From contig NZ_SLXL01000010.1 in the NCBI RefSeq assembly GCF_004345735.1, positions 1-64,000 of the forward strand: DNA of 64,000 bases. Direction: 5' to 3'. Positions 1-6,881 of the stretch are shown here, piece after piece. The DNA comes from Rhodovulum adriaticum. GTDB lineage: Bacteria; Pseudomonadota; Alphaproteobacteria; Rhodobacterales; Rhodobacteraceae. Position numbers and translations under genes: made by a program. Within the stretch, counting starts at the first letter, position 1. Each line of letters begins with the position of its first letter. A model generated the notes under the pieces. The model worked only from the letters and a program-made list of their open reading frames with translations. It was not told the DNA's origin and made no database searches.

Positions 1-753
1 TTCGGGCTGTCCCAGCAGCAGGCCTCGGCCGACATCAACACCTATCTCGATGGTCGCAAGAGCAACCTGGTCTACGACCGCAAGGCCAAGTGCTACCGGC
101 GGGGCAAGAATTTCCGCCCGCGCTTCTACCGGCCCGACGCGGGCGGGTTCCTGAACCAGCTTCAGGCGGTGGAGACGGGGCTGCTGCCCCCGGCCGAGAG
201 CTGGATCGCGCCCTTGCCCGCGGTGGCAGGTGCGCCTTTGCCGGCGCGCGGCGTCGTTCCGGAAATTCTGCGCGAGGTCTACGGGGCGATCACGGGTGGG
301 CTGGCGCTGGAGGTCGTCTACCAATCGATGTCGCGCCCGGAGCCGGTCGCGCGGGTCATCGAGCCCCACGCCCTGGCCTTCGACGGGTTCCGCTGGCATG
401 CGCGGGCCTTCTGCTGGCGCGACGGGGTGTTCAAGGATTTCCTGCTTTCGCGGATCCTGGAGGCCCGGGAGTGCGGCCCTACGGAAAGCACCCCCACCGA
501 GGACCGGGCCTGGCAGGAGGAGGTCGAGCTGGTGATTGCGCCGCATCCGGGGCTTTCCGAGGCGCAGACCCGGGTCTTCGAGATGGATTACGCGATGGAG
601 GCGGGCGTGGCGCGGATCTCCGTGCGCCGGGCGCTGCTCTACTACGCGCTGAAACGGCTTGGGTTGGACACGGATCCGGACGCGCGGGCACCGCGGGACC
701 AGCAGATCGTGTTGGTCAACCGGGGCGAGGTGATGGCGGCGCTTGGGGCGTGA
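1..753 (+). CDS. WYL-domain transcriptional regulator (BrxR/CapW-like), 5' end outside window
   Basis: The first base is in frame and the reading runs open to the TGA at 751-753, so the N-terminus is missing. The visible start (FGLSQQQASADINTYL) looks like the end of a winged helix-turn-helix. A middle domain follows with a WYL-like core (PHALAFDGFRWHARAF) and then a C-terminal WCX-like domain. WYL regulators of this layout bind nucleotide-type ligands or DNA and often control BREX, CBASS and other defence loci; that link is family knowledge and nothing in the window proves it. The next gene, an antitoxin, starts 76 bases downstream behind its own promoter, so this gene is probably a separate unit. 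A generic WYL repressor is the main alternative. Confidence 0.8.
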   Translation, partial: FGLSQQQASADINTYLDGRKSNLVYDRKAKCYRRGKNFRPRFYRPDAGGFLNQLQAVETGLLPPAESWIAPLPAVAGAPLPARGVVPEILREVYGAITGGLALEVVYQSMSRPEPVARVIEPHALAFDGFRWHARAFCWRDGVFKDFLLSRILEARECGPTESTPTEDRAWQEEVELVIAPHPGLSEAQTRVFEMDYAMEAGVARISVRRALLYYALKRLGLDTDPDARAPRDQQIVLVNRGEVMAALGA

Positions 754-787
754 AGCATTTCGCATGGGTAAGGGATTGTCCTTGCCT

Positions 788-818
788 TTTGGCACATAAA
801 ATATAATTTCATGCCAAA
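788..818 (+). promoter_or_regulatory. Operator and -10 box of the Xre/RES toxin-antitoxin operon
   Basis: Arms TTTGGCA (788-794) and TGCCAAA (812-818) form a perfect inverted repeat around a consensus -10 box TATAAT (802-807). No -35 box with good spacing was found. A Shine-Dalgarno AAGGAGG follows just before the ATG at 830. Autoregulation by the antitoxin through this site is inferred from the position and from how such operons usually work. Confidence 0.65.
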
Positions 819-829
819 GGAGGCAGGCC

Positions 830-1243
830 ATGCAGTTCGCCACAATCCATCCGATCGCCGCGCGCCCCGACCTTCCCGTCATCACCGACGAGGAGGCGGC
901 AGCGCTGGCACGCACCACCCTCAACCTGTTCCGCGCCTGGGGCCTTGCGGATAGCGAGGCGCGCGTGCTCTTGGGGGGCATGGCCCAGCGTACCTGGGCG
1001 CGCTGGAAGGCCGGCGATATCGGTCGCATCGATCGTGACCTCCGTGCGCGCATGGCGATCCTGATGGGCATTCACAAGGCCCTGCGGTACCTTTTCACCG
1101 ACCCCGCACGTGGCTATGCGTGGATCCGCAAGCCCAACGAGGCCTTCGGCGGGCAGAGCGCGCTCGACATCATGATGCGCGGCGAGATCACCGACCTGAT
1201 CGATCTGCGGGCCTATCTGGATGCCGAGCGGGGTGCCTGGTGA
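830..1243 (+). CDS. MbcA/ParS/Xre family antitoxin (DUF2384)
   Basis: This 137-residue protein has the layout of Xre/MbcA antitoxins: an N-terminal helical DNA-binding part (about residues 20-75, with a WARWKAGD segment) and a C-terminal DUF2384 toxin-binding part (about 80-137, with NEAFGGQSALDIM, the family's NxxF-GG-P/S-hhhh signature). It should neutralise the RES toxin encoded directly downstream and repress the operon. The start has a strong AAGGAGG Shine-Dalgarno seven bases upstream. The stop codon overlaps the GTG start of the toxin gene, which indicates translational coupling in the usual antitoxin-first order. The antitoxin appears complete. Confidence 0.88.
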   Translation: MQFATIHPIAARPDLPVITDEEAAALARTTLNLFRAWGLADSEARVLLGGMAQRTWARWKAGDIGRIDRDLRARMAILMGIHKALRYLFTDPARGYAWIRKPNEAFGGQSALDIMMRGEITDLIDLRAYLDAERGAW

Positions 1244-1929
1244 ATATCCCTGTCCGCCGCGTGACATGGCCTCGCACTGTCCGCATCATCCGCTCGATCC
1301 ACCCGCCCATCGACCTGTTCGAAGACATTGCCGACCCCGCCGATTGGGAGGCGCTGGCCTCGGCCGAGGCCAAGTTCAATCCGCGCATCCGCGAGAGCAT
1401 CGGTGATCTCTCCAAGGTGCCCGTCGCCCGCCGCGTGACCGGCCCCGGTGCGAGTTGGGTCATGGCGCCCTTCGTCCATTGCTCGCCTCTGCGGCCGGGG
1501 CGGTTCTCGGACGGCAGTTTCGGCCTCTACTATGCGGGCGACCGCACCGAGGTCGCCATTGCCGAAACCATCCACCACCACGCCCGCTTCATGCACTCCA
1601 CGAACGAGGCGCCTGGCTGGACGTCGCAATTCCGCGAACTGATCGGGTCCGTCGATGCCGATCTGGATGACGTCGCCGGCCGCGCCGACCTGTTGGATCC
1701 GGACGATTACCGCGCTTCCCAGGTCTTCGGGGCCGAGCGGCGCGCGGCCGGGTCGAACGGTATCACCTGGCCCAGCATCCGCTATCCCGAGGGCCGGTGC
1801 ATCGCTGTCTTCTGGCCCGACGTGATCCCGATCCCGACCCAAGGAGCGCATTTCGCCTATCACTGGAACGGCGAGGCGGTGGATTACGTCAAGCAGTTGA
1901 ACAGCGGGGAGGTGTGGCGCGTCTCATGA
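1240..1929 (+). CDS. RES-domain toxin (NAD+-depleting)
   Basis: The 229-residue product matches RES toxins of the MbcT/ParT/RES class, which degrade NAD+ in the cytoplasm when not bound by the Xre antitoxin. Visible family marks are an Arg at residue 88 in PGRFSDG, the YYAGDRTEVAIAET segment with Glu109, and a C-terminal block (GITWPSIRYPEGRCIAVFWP) that carries the conserved Ser. GTG at 1240 was chosen because it overlaps the antitoxin stop (GTGA); an upstream in-frame start at 1120 would lie inside the antitoxin gene. All expected catalytic residues seem present, so this TA pair is probably functional. Confidence 0.88.
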   Translation: MNIPVRRVTWPRTVRIIRSIHPPIDLFEDIADPADWEALASAEAKFNPRIRESIGDLSKVPVARRVTGPGASWVMAPFVHCSPLRPGRFSDGSFGLYYAGDRTEVAIAETIHHHARFMHSTNEAPGWTSQFRELIGSVDADLDDVAGRADLLDPDDYRASQVFGAERRAAGSNGITWPSIRYPEGRCIAVFWPDVIPIPTQGAHFAYHWNGEAVDYVKQLNSGEVWRVS

Positions 1930-2004
1930 CCCTGGAAGACGGATCGCGCATCGGCAATGGGGCCGTGATCGCGCGGCTGCGGCATCTCTATTCACAGGTT
2001 TTTC

Positions 2005-2027
2005 GGGGCGGGGGATTCTTTCGCCCC
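2005..2027 (+). terminator. Possible terminator hairpin after the RES toxin gene
   Basis: GGGGCG (2005-2010) can pair with CGCCCC (2022-2027) over an 11-base loop, followed by a pyrimidine-rich CTTTC. The T-run is short, so this is weak. The rest of the 1930-2160 stretch shows no recognisable gene. Confidence 0.35.
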
Positions 2028-2165
2028 CTTTCAACCACTAGGTTATCGAAAACTGCCGGCAACAGGCATCACATTCAGGGCGGCCATGGAGCCGGACGAG
2101 GCAAGCGCGGCCCGGATCCTTGGGGCCGCGATCCAGACGGAGCGGATCTGATGAGGTGGCGCAAC

Positions 2166-2205
2166 GACACCTCTATTGGACACCTCTATTGATTTGTGCG
2201 CACAA
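2166..2205 (+). promoter_or_regulatory. Tandem repeat plus palindrome upstream of orphan tacA
   Basis: GACACCTCTATTG occurs twice back to back (2166-2178 and 2179-2191). A perfect 12-base palindrome TTGTGCGCACAA follows at 2194-2205, and a related GTGGCGCAC lies at 2206-2214. The palindrome ends 51 bases before the ATG at 2257, a normal place for the operator of a TacA-type repressor. The function is inferred. Confidence 0.5.
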
Positions 2206-2256
2206 GTGGCGCACATGATCATCCTGTAAACTGTCCAGCCCAAGGAGGCGCGCCCT

Positions 2257-2565
2257 ATGCTTTCCTTCACGGACGAGATCCGGGCCTTCTCCGGCAAGAG
2301 CACGGAGCGGATGCATTTCCGCACGAAAGCGCCGATCAAGGCGACCATCCAGCGCGCCGCAGCGCTGTCGGGCGTGGACGTTTCCACCTTCACGATGAGC
2401 GCCGCCCTTCGTGAGGCGGAGCGGATCATCGAGGCGCATGAGCACACCCGCCTCCAGGCGGTCGATCACGCCGCCTTTTTTGCGGCGCTTGACGCGCCCT
2501 CGGAGCCCGGGGAGCCGCTGTTGAGGGCGGCGGAGCGTTACAAGGCCCGCGTGGCGTCGCGTTGA
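2257..2565 (+). CDS. DUF1778 (TacA-type) antitoxin, toxin partner lost
   Basis: A 102-residue protein of the TacA/DUF1778 family: ribbon-helix-helix N-terminal half (KSTERMHFRTKAPIKATIQRA, trimmed here by the family's usual register; then SGVDVSTFTMSAAL) and a C-terminal tail (ending RAAERYKARVASR) that normally wraps the GNAT toxin. TacA proteins repress their own operon and block TacT, which acetylates aminoacyl-tRNA. The Shine-Dalgarno AAGGAGG precedes the ATG. Downstream, where the toxin should overlap, only a 34-codon remnant remains, so this antitoxin is an orphan. It could still act in trans on the second TacAT pair of the island or on other TacT toxins in the cell; this is speculation. 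Confidence 0.82.
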   Translation: MLSFTDEIRAFSGKSTERMHFRTKAPIKATIQRAAALSGVDVSTFTMSAALREAERIIEAHEHTRLQAVDHAAFFAALDAPSEPGEPLLRAAERYKARVASR

Positions 2566-2576
2566 CGGAAGCTTAG

Positions 2577-2681
2577 GCCGACTATGAGCGGTTTCAGTTT
2601 CAGAGCCTCCCGGCCTACCCGATGAGGATGTTCATGCCGATGGGGGCCGCCGATGCCCTTCGCGAGAAGATGGGATTGTAG
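2577..2681 (+). pseudogene. C-terminal remnant of a TacT-type GNAT toxin
   Basis: Reading from 2577 gives 34 residues ending at TAG 2679-2681. They start with the Tyr-containing ADYERFQFQSLP and continue to RMFMPMG, which fits the last helix-strand of TacT toxins (compare FYEELGFRPLG ... RVFIPM in the intact toxin at 3427-3972). The codon immediately before (2574-2576) is a stop and no acetyl-CoA-binding region exists upstream. The remnant begins 11 bases after the tacA stop, so nearly the whole toxin has been removed by an internal deletion. Confidence 0.65.
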
Positions 2682-2738
2682 CCGGATGCGCAACGGCTCT
2701 GATCTGCACCTGGCGCCAAGGTCTGCTCCGGACCGGGA

Positions 2739-3074
2739 CTACTCCGTCAAATCGTCCAGCGTGACGTCGAGGGCGTCCGCGAGGGCACGCAAGCTGGCGA
2801 CCGAACCCTGTTTTCGGCCCGTTTCGATCTCGGCCACGGTGACGCGATTGACCCCGGCTTTCTCGGCGAGCATGGCCTGGGTCAGGCCACGCAGATCCCG
2901 GTAAACGCGGAGAGGGTTTTCACCGTCCAGCAGCCGGTTCGCGTAGTCAGCAGGAAGCAGTTCATCCGCTCCTTCGGCCAAGGCCCCCTTTGCCCGATCG
3001 TAGCTCTGCAGATCGGCAAGGTCTTCGGCCGCCGCCCGCAGGCGATCGTATTCCTCGCGCGGGATCGTCACCAC
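2739..3074 (-). CDS. XRE-family antitoxin of a RelE/HigB-type module
   Basis: The 111-residue protein has an N-terminal segment like those of RelB/HigA antitoxins (PREEYDRLRAAAEDLADL) and a C-terminal XRE helix-turn-helix at about residues 55-110 (YRDLRGLTQAMLAEKAGVN, then VAEIETGRKQGS). It should bind the RelE-like toxin encoded 20 bases upstream and repress the operon. The start is GTG (3074), followed by a second GTG; the purine-rich AAGGGA is rather far upstream, so the exact start is uncertain. The toxin-first, antitoxin-second order is as in higBA. Confidence 0.82.
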   Translation of the reverse strand: MVTIPREEYDRLRAAAEDLADLQSYDRAKGALAEGADELLPADYANRLLDGENPLRVYRDLRGLTQAMLAEKAGVNRVTVAEIETGRKQGSVASLRALADALDVTLDDLTE

Positions 3075-3094
3075 CTCGTTAATGTCAGTCCCTT

Positions 3095-3307
3095 TCAGTC
3101 ATAAATGCCACCACGTGGACCAATATCGAGAACCGCCAGGACATTGCCCTGATCATCCATGATTACGCGCCAGTCCCCGACCCGCAGCCGGACCCCCTCT
3201 CGCCCCTTGAGGGGCCTCACGTTGTTGCTCTGTGAAGCCGAGTCCCTCGCGTAGGCCTCAATCTTGGACCGGATCAGTATGGCCGTGTTGGCGGGCATCC
3301 GGCGCAA
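3095..3307 (-). CDS. RelE/HigB-like mRNA-interferase toxin, unusual 5' end
   Basis: The body matches RelE-family toxins: RRMPANTAILIRSKIEAYA, a basic VRPLKGREGVRLRVGDWRV core, and the terminal strand VLAVLDIGPRGGIYD. Such toxins cut mRNA on the ribosome. Reading upstream of TTG 3307 the frame stays homologous (SYTKAAIRVL) but meets TAA at 3335-3337 without any ATG. The start must therefore be TTG 3307, ATG 3298 or a non-standard codon, and the usual first beta strand is shortened. The promoter (-35 TTGACG at 3355-3360 on the minus strand) and an operator lie directly upstream, which suggests a very short leader. The toxin may be weak or inactive. Confidence 0.7.
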   Translation of the reverse strand: MRRMPANTAILIRSKIEAYARDSASQSNNVRPLKGREGVRLRVGDWRVIMDDQGNVLAVLDIGPRGGIYD

Positions 3308-3327
3308 AACCCGGATCGCGGCCTTCG

Positions 3328-3383
3328 TGTAGCTTTAAGCTACATCTGGCGTTGCGTCAAGCGCAATGTCGCCTCAGGCGACA
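3328..3383 (-). promoter_or_regulatory. Paired 17-bp palindromic operators of the RelE-like/XRE module
   Basis: Two perfect palindromes share one architecture: TGTAGCT-TTA-AGCTACA at 3328-3344 and TGTCGCC-TCA-GGCGACA at 3367-3383. They match at 12 of 17 positions and their centres are 39 bases apart. A minus-strand -35 box TTGACG (3355-3360) lies between them and the first palindrome covers the -10 region. This is the expected layout for cooperative autorepression by the XRE antitoxin. The whole gap 3308-3426 is taken up by this control region. Confidence 0.65.
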
Positions 3384-3426
3384 AGCGTGGCGAGCTTGGA
3401 GGGGAGGATTGATGCCGAACAACTCT

Positions 3427-3972
3427 TTAGCCAAGCGTCGCGCGCACGTTCGCCATCGGAATGAAGACGCGCTGCGGGTTCTCGGGCTCGCCGAGCGGCC
3501 GGAAACCAAGCTCTTCGTAGAAGTTCCAGCGACGGTCGAGGTGATCGTCCTTGAGCACATCAAGGACGATGGCCGCAGCGCCCATCTGATCGGCGATCCC
3601 GAGGCAGCGCCGCATGGCGTTCACGACGAGGGCGGTTCCGAGCCCTTTGCCCTGCATGTCTTCACGCACCGCAACCGCTCGAATATAGATGACAGGGATG
3701 TCTGGAATGCCAGCGCGTTGCCACTTCTTGGCGCCGAGCCCCGCTCGGACGGCCATTGCGCCGAGAGTGTAAAAGCCCAGCACGGCAGGATCGTCGCCGG
3801 CTGTGGCAATCCACGCAGCGACCATTCCGGTCTTGATCTGCTCCGAGAGCGACAACTTCAGAAAGTTGTCGATGGGTCCAAAGCCGCAAGAAAAGGCGTT
3901 GCGATCATGCAGCGCCTTGTCGAATTTTGCGATTGTCAGAGCGGGGACGTCCGCCGCGGTCTCAGCCGGCAT
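3427..3972 (-). CDS. TacT-type GNAT acetyltransferase toxin
   Basis: The 181-residue GNAT protein has the acetyl-CoA pyrophosphate-binding motif VREDMQGKGLGTALV (about residues 101-115) and the C-terminal NFYEELGFRPL with the Tyr used as general acid in this family, followed by RVFIPM. TacT toxins acetylate the amino group of charged tRNAs and so stop translation. The gene overlaps the end of its antitoxin gene by 11 bases, the standard tacAT arrangement. All key segments are present, so it is probably active when free. Other GNAT substrates cannot be excluded from sequence alone. Confidence 0.85.
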   Translation of the reverse strand: MPAETAADVPALTIAKFDKALHDRNAFSCGFGPIDNFLKLSLSEQIKTGMVAAWIATAGDDPAVLGFYTLGAMAVRAGLGAKKWQRAGIPDIPVIYIRAVAVREDMQGKGLGTALVVNAMRRCLGIADQMGAAAIVLDVLKDDHLDRRWNFYEELGFRPLGEPENPQRVFIPMANVRATLG

Positions 3973-4270
3973 CCTTCAGGAGGCCCTTCGACGCTTCCGC
4001 GGCACGAGCCAACCCGGGCACGACCTGACCGGGCGCCTCGACGGCTGCCTTGAATGCATCGAATGCCTCGACAGGCAAGACAGAGAGGGACATGCGTTGT
4101 TCCACCTCCTGTGCGCGCAGAAGGGCCGCTTGGCGAATGAAGTCAGCTTCCTGCAGGCCGGTTGCAGCAGCAGCCGCCTTGATGCGTTCTTCATCTGCGC
4201 GGTGCATGCGCAATTCCTTGCGCGCTTCCATCTTGCCCGGGGTCGGGCTCACAGTCTCGATGGCGAGCAT
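3962..4270 (-). CDS. DUF1778 (TacA-type) antitoxin
   Basis: A 102-residue antitoxin with an N-terminal ribbon-helix-helix (ARKELRMHRADEERIKAAA, then ATGLQEADFIRQAAL) and a C-terminal toxin-wrapping tail. It pairs with the GNAT toxin gene that it overlaps. The ATG is preceded by AAGGAGG at normal spacing and, further up, by a 23-base palindromic operator. It is only distantly similar to the orphan TacA at 2257-2565 (same family, different sequence), so the two were probably acquired separately. Confidence 0.85.
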   Translation of the reverse strand: MLAIETVSPTPGKMEARKELRMHRADEERIKAAAAATGLQEADFIRQAALLRAQEVEQRMSLSVLPVEAFDAFKAAVEAPGQVVPGLARAAEASKGLLKDAG

Positions 4271-4293
4271 GGCCAGCCTCCTTAGAGTTTTTC

Positions 4294-4316
4294 ATGTACG
4301 GCAAAACGCCGTACAT
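4294..4316 (-). promoter_or_regulatory. Palindromic operator of the intact tacAT pair
   Basis: ATGTACGGC (4294-4302) and GCCGTACAT (4308-4316) form a perfect 9+5+9 palindrome 24 bases upstream of the tacA start. This is a typical autoregulatory site. The following 4317-4540 stretch holds nothing recognisable on either strand. Confidence 0.65.
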
Positions 4317-4540
4317 ATCAACGATCATTATTGGTCGGGGCCATCGTCATCGTTCGAGCCTTTAACAACCACCGCCCCTTATCAAAGCATGTGGCGCCAA
4401 GCTTGAATAGCTTTCCGTCGCTATTCCGCAAGGACGACCTGGGCTGACCGGGCAGGTCTCCGGAATGGCGCCGGAGCCCGGACCGAAGGGCAGACCAGGC
4501 CGCGGGATCCTGCCCGGCGCAAAGCCTGATACCCGGTCGG

Positions 4541-4940
4541 CCATTCGCGTTCCGCCTGTTACTGGACGATGGGCGCGCCGACATCGACTCCAACCTTGTT
4601 GAAAACGCCATCCGCAGCCCGGCCATGAACCGCCGCAACGCGCTCTTCGCCGGCCACGACGAAGGAGGCCGCAACTGGGCCCGCTTCACCAGCCTGATCG
4701 GTACCTGCAAGATGAACAGCGTCGAACCCTATGCGTATTTGCGCGATCTGTTCACGAAACTCGCCAACGGCCATCTCGCCCAAGACATCGAGGCTCTGAT
4801 GCCTTGGGCCTACGCCCAGCAGGGCCAGGAGGCATAGGGAACTCGTCTCGTAGTCCCTGACGAGCTACCGGCCACCCTCCGCTTCATCCCGCCGCGACAC
4901 CGCGCAAGTGCCAAATCAATGGGGCGTGGCCGTCGCATAC
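4541..4940 (+). mobile_element. IS66-family remnant: C-terminus of transposase TnpC and right end
   Basis: In the frame ending at TAG 4835-4837 the reading gives LLLDDGRADIDSNLVENAIR, then MNRRNALFAGHDEGG and LTK-LANGHLAQDIEALMPW. This is the C-terminal catalytic tail of IS66 transposases, with the glutamate of the NLVENAIR block. No earlier part of tnpC is present. About 100 bases further, GGCGTGGCCGTCGCATAC (ending 4940) resembles an IS66 right terminal repeat, which normally ends CGCTTAC. The element is dead. Its right end abuts a PIN-toxin fragment on the other strand. Confidence 0.75.
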
Positions 4941-5000
4941 GGTAAGGACGTCCAGATCCCCTGCGAGCGCGAGGGCGATCAGGGGCCCGGAATCAGTTAG
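4941..5000 (-). pseudogene. N-terminal fragment of a PIN-domain (DUF3368-like) toxin
   Basis: Twenty codons read on the minus strand give TDSGPLIALALAGDLDVL plus flanking residues, which is the first strand and helix of DUF3368-type PIN nucleases including the first metal-binding Asp. Similarity stops exactly at 4941, where the presumed IS66 right end begins. No start codon with a Shine-Dalgarno is clear upstream. The call rests on a short match and on the coincidence with the IS end. Confidence 0.45.
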
Positions 5001-5163
5001 CCGGCTTCGGCCCGACGGACTGAGCCCGGACGTGGTTAAACCGACCTGAAATGAGGCACAAAAGCATCTTATATGATGATTATGCTGCATATGCGCTCCA
5101 TATACTTGTTAGCGCACTCTTGCAAAAACGGAAGGGGCACGGCATGAGTGAAGCGCAGATACG

Positions 5164-5182
5164 CCATTATATCCAATAATGG
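5164..5182 (+). promoter_or_regulatory. Palindromic operator upstream of hipB (copy 1)
   Basis: CCATTAT (5164-5170) and ATAATGG (5176-5182) form a 7+5+7 inverted repeat. It covers an ATG at 5179, which argues that translation starts at the next in-frame ATG (5197). HipB repressors bind paired palindromes of similar size upstream of hipBA; the assignment here is by position. The upstream stretch 5001-5163 is AT-richer than its surroundings and holds no gene. Confidence 0.5.
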
Positions 5183-5196
5183 GACATGTGGACACC

Positions 5197-5595
5197 ATGA
5201 CAAAAACAGCGCCGAAGGTTACGAAAGGAAGCGCCGTGCACCCTCGGGTGCACCGGGCGATGATAAAGCTCGGCCGCGATATGGCACTGGCCCGACGCGT
5301 CAGGTCTCTGTCGACGATCGACATGGCCGAGCGCATGGGCGTCGATCGCAGCACCCTGCGGCGGCTCGAGCAGGGCGATCCTGGCGTCTCACTCAACACT
5401 CTCGCGATGGCCCTGCACGCGTTGGGGCTTATGGACCGCCTCGAGGGCCTGGTCGACCGAGCGACGGACGATGTAGGTCTCCTAACTGCAGAGGATACGG
5501 TCCCCAAGCGCATCGCCCGCTCCCGTCCGGCGTCCACGCGGAGAACACCTGCCGGACCCCCTCGGTCAGAGAGCGCCGAGCCAGAGGGCTGGTGA
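5197..5595 (+). CDS. hipB: HipB-like antitoxin/repressor (copy 1)
   Basis: A 132-residue XRE protein with the helix-turn-helix at about residues 35-75 (RRVRSLSTIDMAERMGVDRS, then TLRRLEQGDPGVSLNTLAMA). HipB represses the operon and holds the kinase HipA inactive on DNA. The stop overlaps the hipA start (TGATG), so the two are coupled. The start at 5197 is preferred over 5179 because the latter lies in the operator palindrome; neither has a strong Shine-Dalgarno. The tail (about residues 95-132) is rich in Arg, Ser and Pro and looks disordered. Confidence 0.82.
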   Translation: MTKTAPKVTKGSAVHPRVHRAMIKLGRDMALARRVRSLSTIDMAERMGVDRSTLRRLEQGDPGVSLNTLAMALHALGLMDRLEGLVDRATDDVGLLTAEDTVPKRIARSRPASTRRTPAGPPRSESAEPEGW

Positions 5596-6875
5596 TGGCG
5601 CGCCGCGACATTGATGTCCGCCTCGGCGCCTCGGGCGTTCCCGTCGGAACGCTGATCGCCGACCAGGACGCGCAGCGGGAGACCTCGATGTTCCGCTACG
5701 CTCAGGCATGGCTCGATAACCCGCGCGCCTTCGCGCTCTCACCCTTCCTGCCGCTGCGGAATGCGCCCTTCTTCTTCAAGAAGGAGCGGCACATTTCCTC
5801 CCTGCCGAGCCCGGTCGAGGATGGGGCTCCTGACTCCTGGGGTCGCCGGATCATTAACAAGACTAGCGCGGGAGCCCATCTGGCCGATATCGACTACCTG
5901 ATCGGAACGGACGATTTCCTGCGCATCGGAGCGCTTCGCTACTTCGATGCTCCGGGTCTAGAAGGCCAGGCCTTGGCCGAACCGCGCACGAGGAAGGGAG
6001 AGACCCGCGTGCCGATGCTGCACAGCATGCAGGACGTGATCCTGGCGGCCCGGGATTTCGAGGCAGATCCCGACGCTTATGTTGAGAAACGCGGCGTGCT
6101 GGTCGGTGGGGACATCTTGCGCGACGCGGTGGGATCTCTCGGCGGTGCTCGACCGAAGGTCAACGCGATGGACGAGGATGGCGCGCTCTGGATTGTGAAG
6201 CTGCCAAAGCAGAACGACACCTATGCCATGTCGCGCGCTGAGGTCATGGCGCTGCGCCTCGCTGAGCTTGCAGGCATCCGCGTCGCCGAGGCACATGTCC
6301 TCAACGATGCCCCGCATTTCCCCATGATCCGCGTCAGGCGTTTCGACCGGACCGGCGAGGGCTATGCGGCGCGCGTGCCCTACATCTCCGCGCAGAGCTT
6401 CGTGGCGGAAGATGACAGCAAGGCCTGGTCCTACGAGGATATCGCCATGCAGCTGAGGACTCATGGTGCGGATCCCGCGAGCGACATACAGGAACTCTAC
6501 CGACGCCTGTGCTTCAGCATCCTGGTTCGAAACACCGACGACCACTTGCGCAATCACGGCTTCCTGCGGGCTGCAAGGGGATGGCGGCTCTCGCCGGCCT
6601 TCGACATCAACCCCGAGCACCGGTCCGGCGGCTACCTGCAGACCCCTATTTCGGAGATACACGGGGCGAAATGCTCCATCATGGCGGCGCTCGATGCAGC
6701 GCCGTTCTTCGACCTGTCCAGCTATGAGGCGCGTGCCATGATTCGCAGCATAGCGGAGATCGTTTCGGCGCGATGGCGGGAGATCGGGACGACCCTCCAG
6801 ATGACATCGGTCGACTTCAACGCCATGAAGGCGGTCCTGGAGAACGAGGAAGTCGAGCATGCCCTGAGATTGTGA
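5595..6875 (+). CDS. hipA: HipA-family Ser/Thr kinase toxin (copy 1, intact)
   Basis: The 426-residue protein has the HipA layout: an N-terminal subdomain (VRLGASGVPVGTLIADQ), a glycine-rich loop ending in GGARPK with Lys188, the catalytic NTDDHLRNH (Asp316 region, Asn320) and the metal-binding AFDINP (Asp337). E. coli HipA phosphorylates GltX and blocks translation; the target of this protein is unknown. The ATG at 5595 overlaps the hipB stop. No frameshift or missing catalytic residue was seen, in contrast with the second hipA at 8046-8719. It is the largest intact toxin gene of the island. Confidence 0.88.
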   Translation: MARRDIDVRLGASGVPVGTLIADQDAQRETSMFRYAQAWLDNPRAFALSPFLPLRNAPFFFKKERHISSLPSPVEDGAPDSWGRRIINKTSAGAHLADIDYLIGTDDFLRIGALRYFDAPGLEGQALAEPRTRKGETRVPMLHSMQDVILAARDFEADPDAYVEKRGVLVGGDILRDAVGSLGGARPKVNAMDEDGALWIVKLPKQNDTYAMSRAEVMALRLAELAGIRVAEAHVLNDAPHFPMIRVRRFDRTGEGYAARVPYISAQSFVAEDDSKAWSYEDIAMQLRTHGADPASDIQELYRRLCFSILVRNTDDHLRNHGFLRAARGWRLSPAFDINPEHRSGGYLQTPISEIHGAKCSIMAALDAAPFFDLSSYEARAMIRSIAEIVSARWREIGTTLQMTSVDFNAMKAVLENEEVEHALRL

Positions 6876-6881
6876 ACCTCC

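Noticed and set aside
1120-1242. A longer RES toxin starting at 1120 in the same frame
   Set aside because: This part lies inside the antitoxin gene and has no family similarity; GTG 1240 overlaps the antitoxin stop.
4317-4540. Possible left part of the first IS66 element
   Set aside because: Neither strand gives IS66 similarity before about 4541, and no terminal repeat was found.
5148-5594. A 575-residue HipA starting at 5148
   Set aside because: The extra N-terminal part is the hipB gene read in another frame; ATG 5595 gives the normal HipA length.
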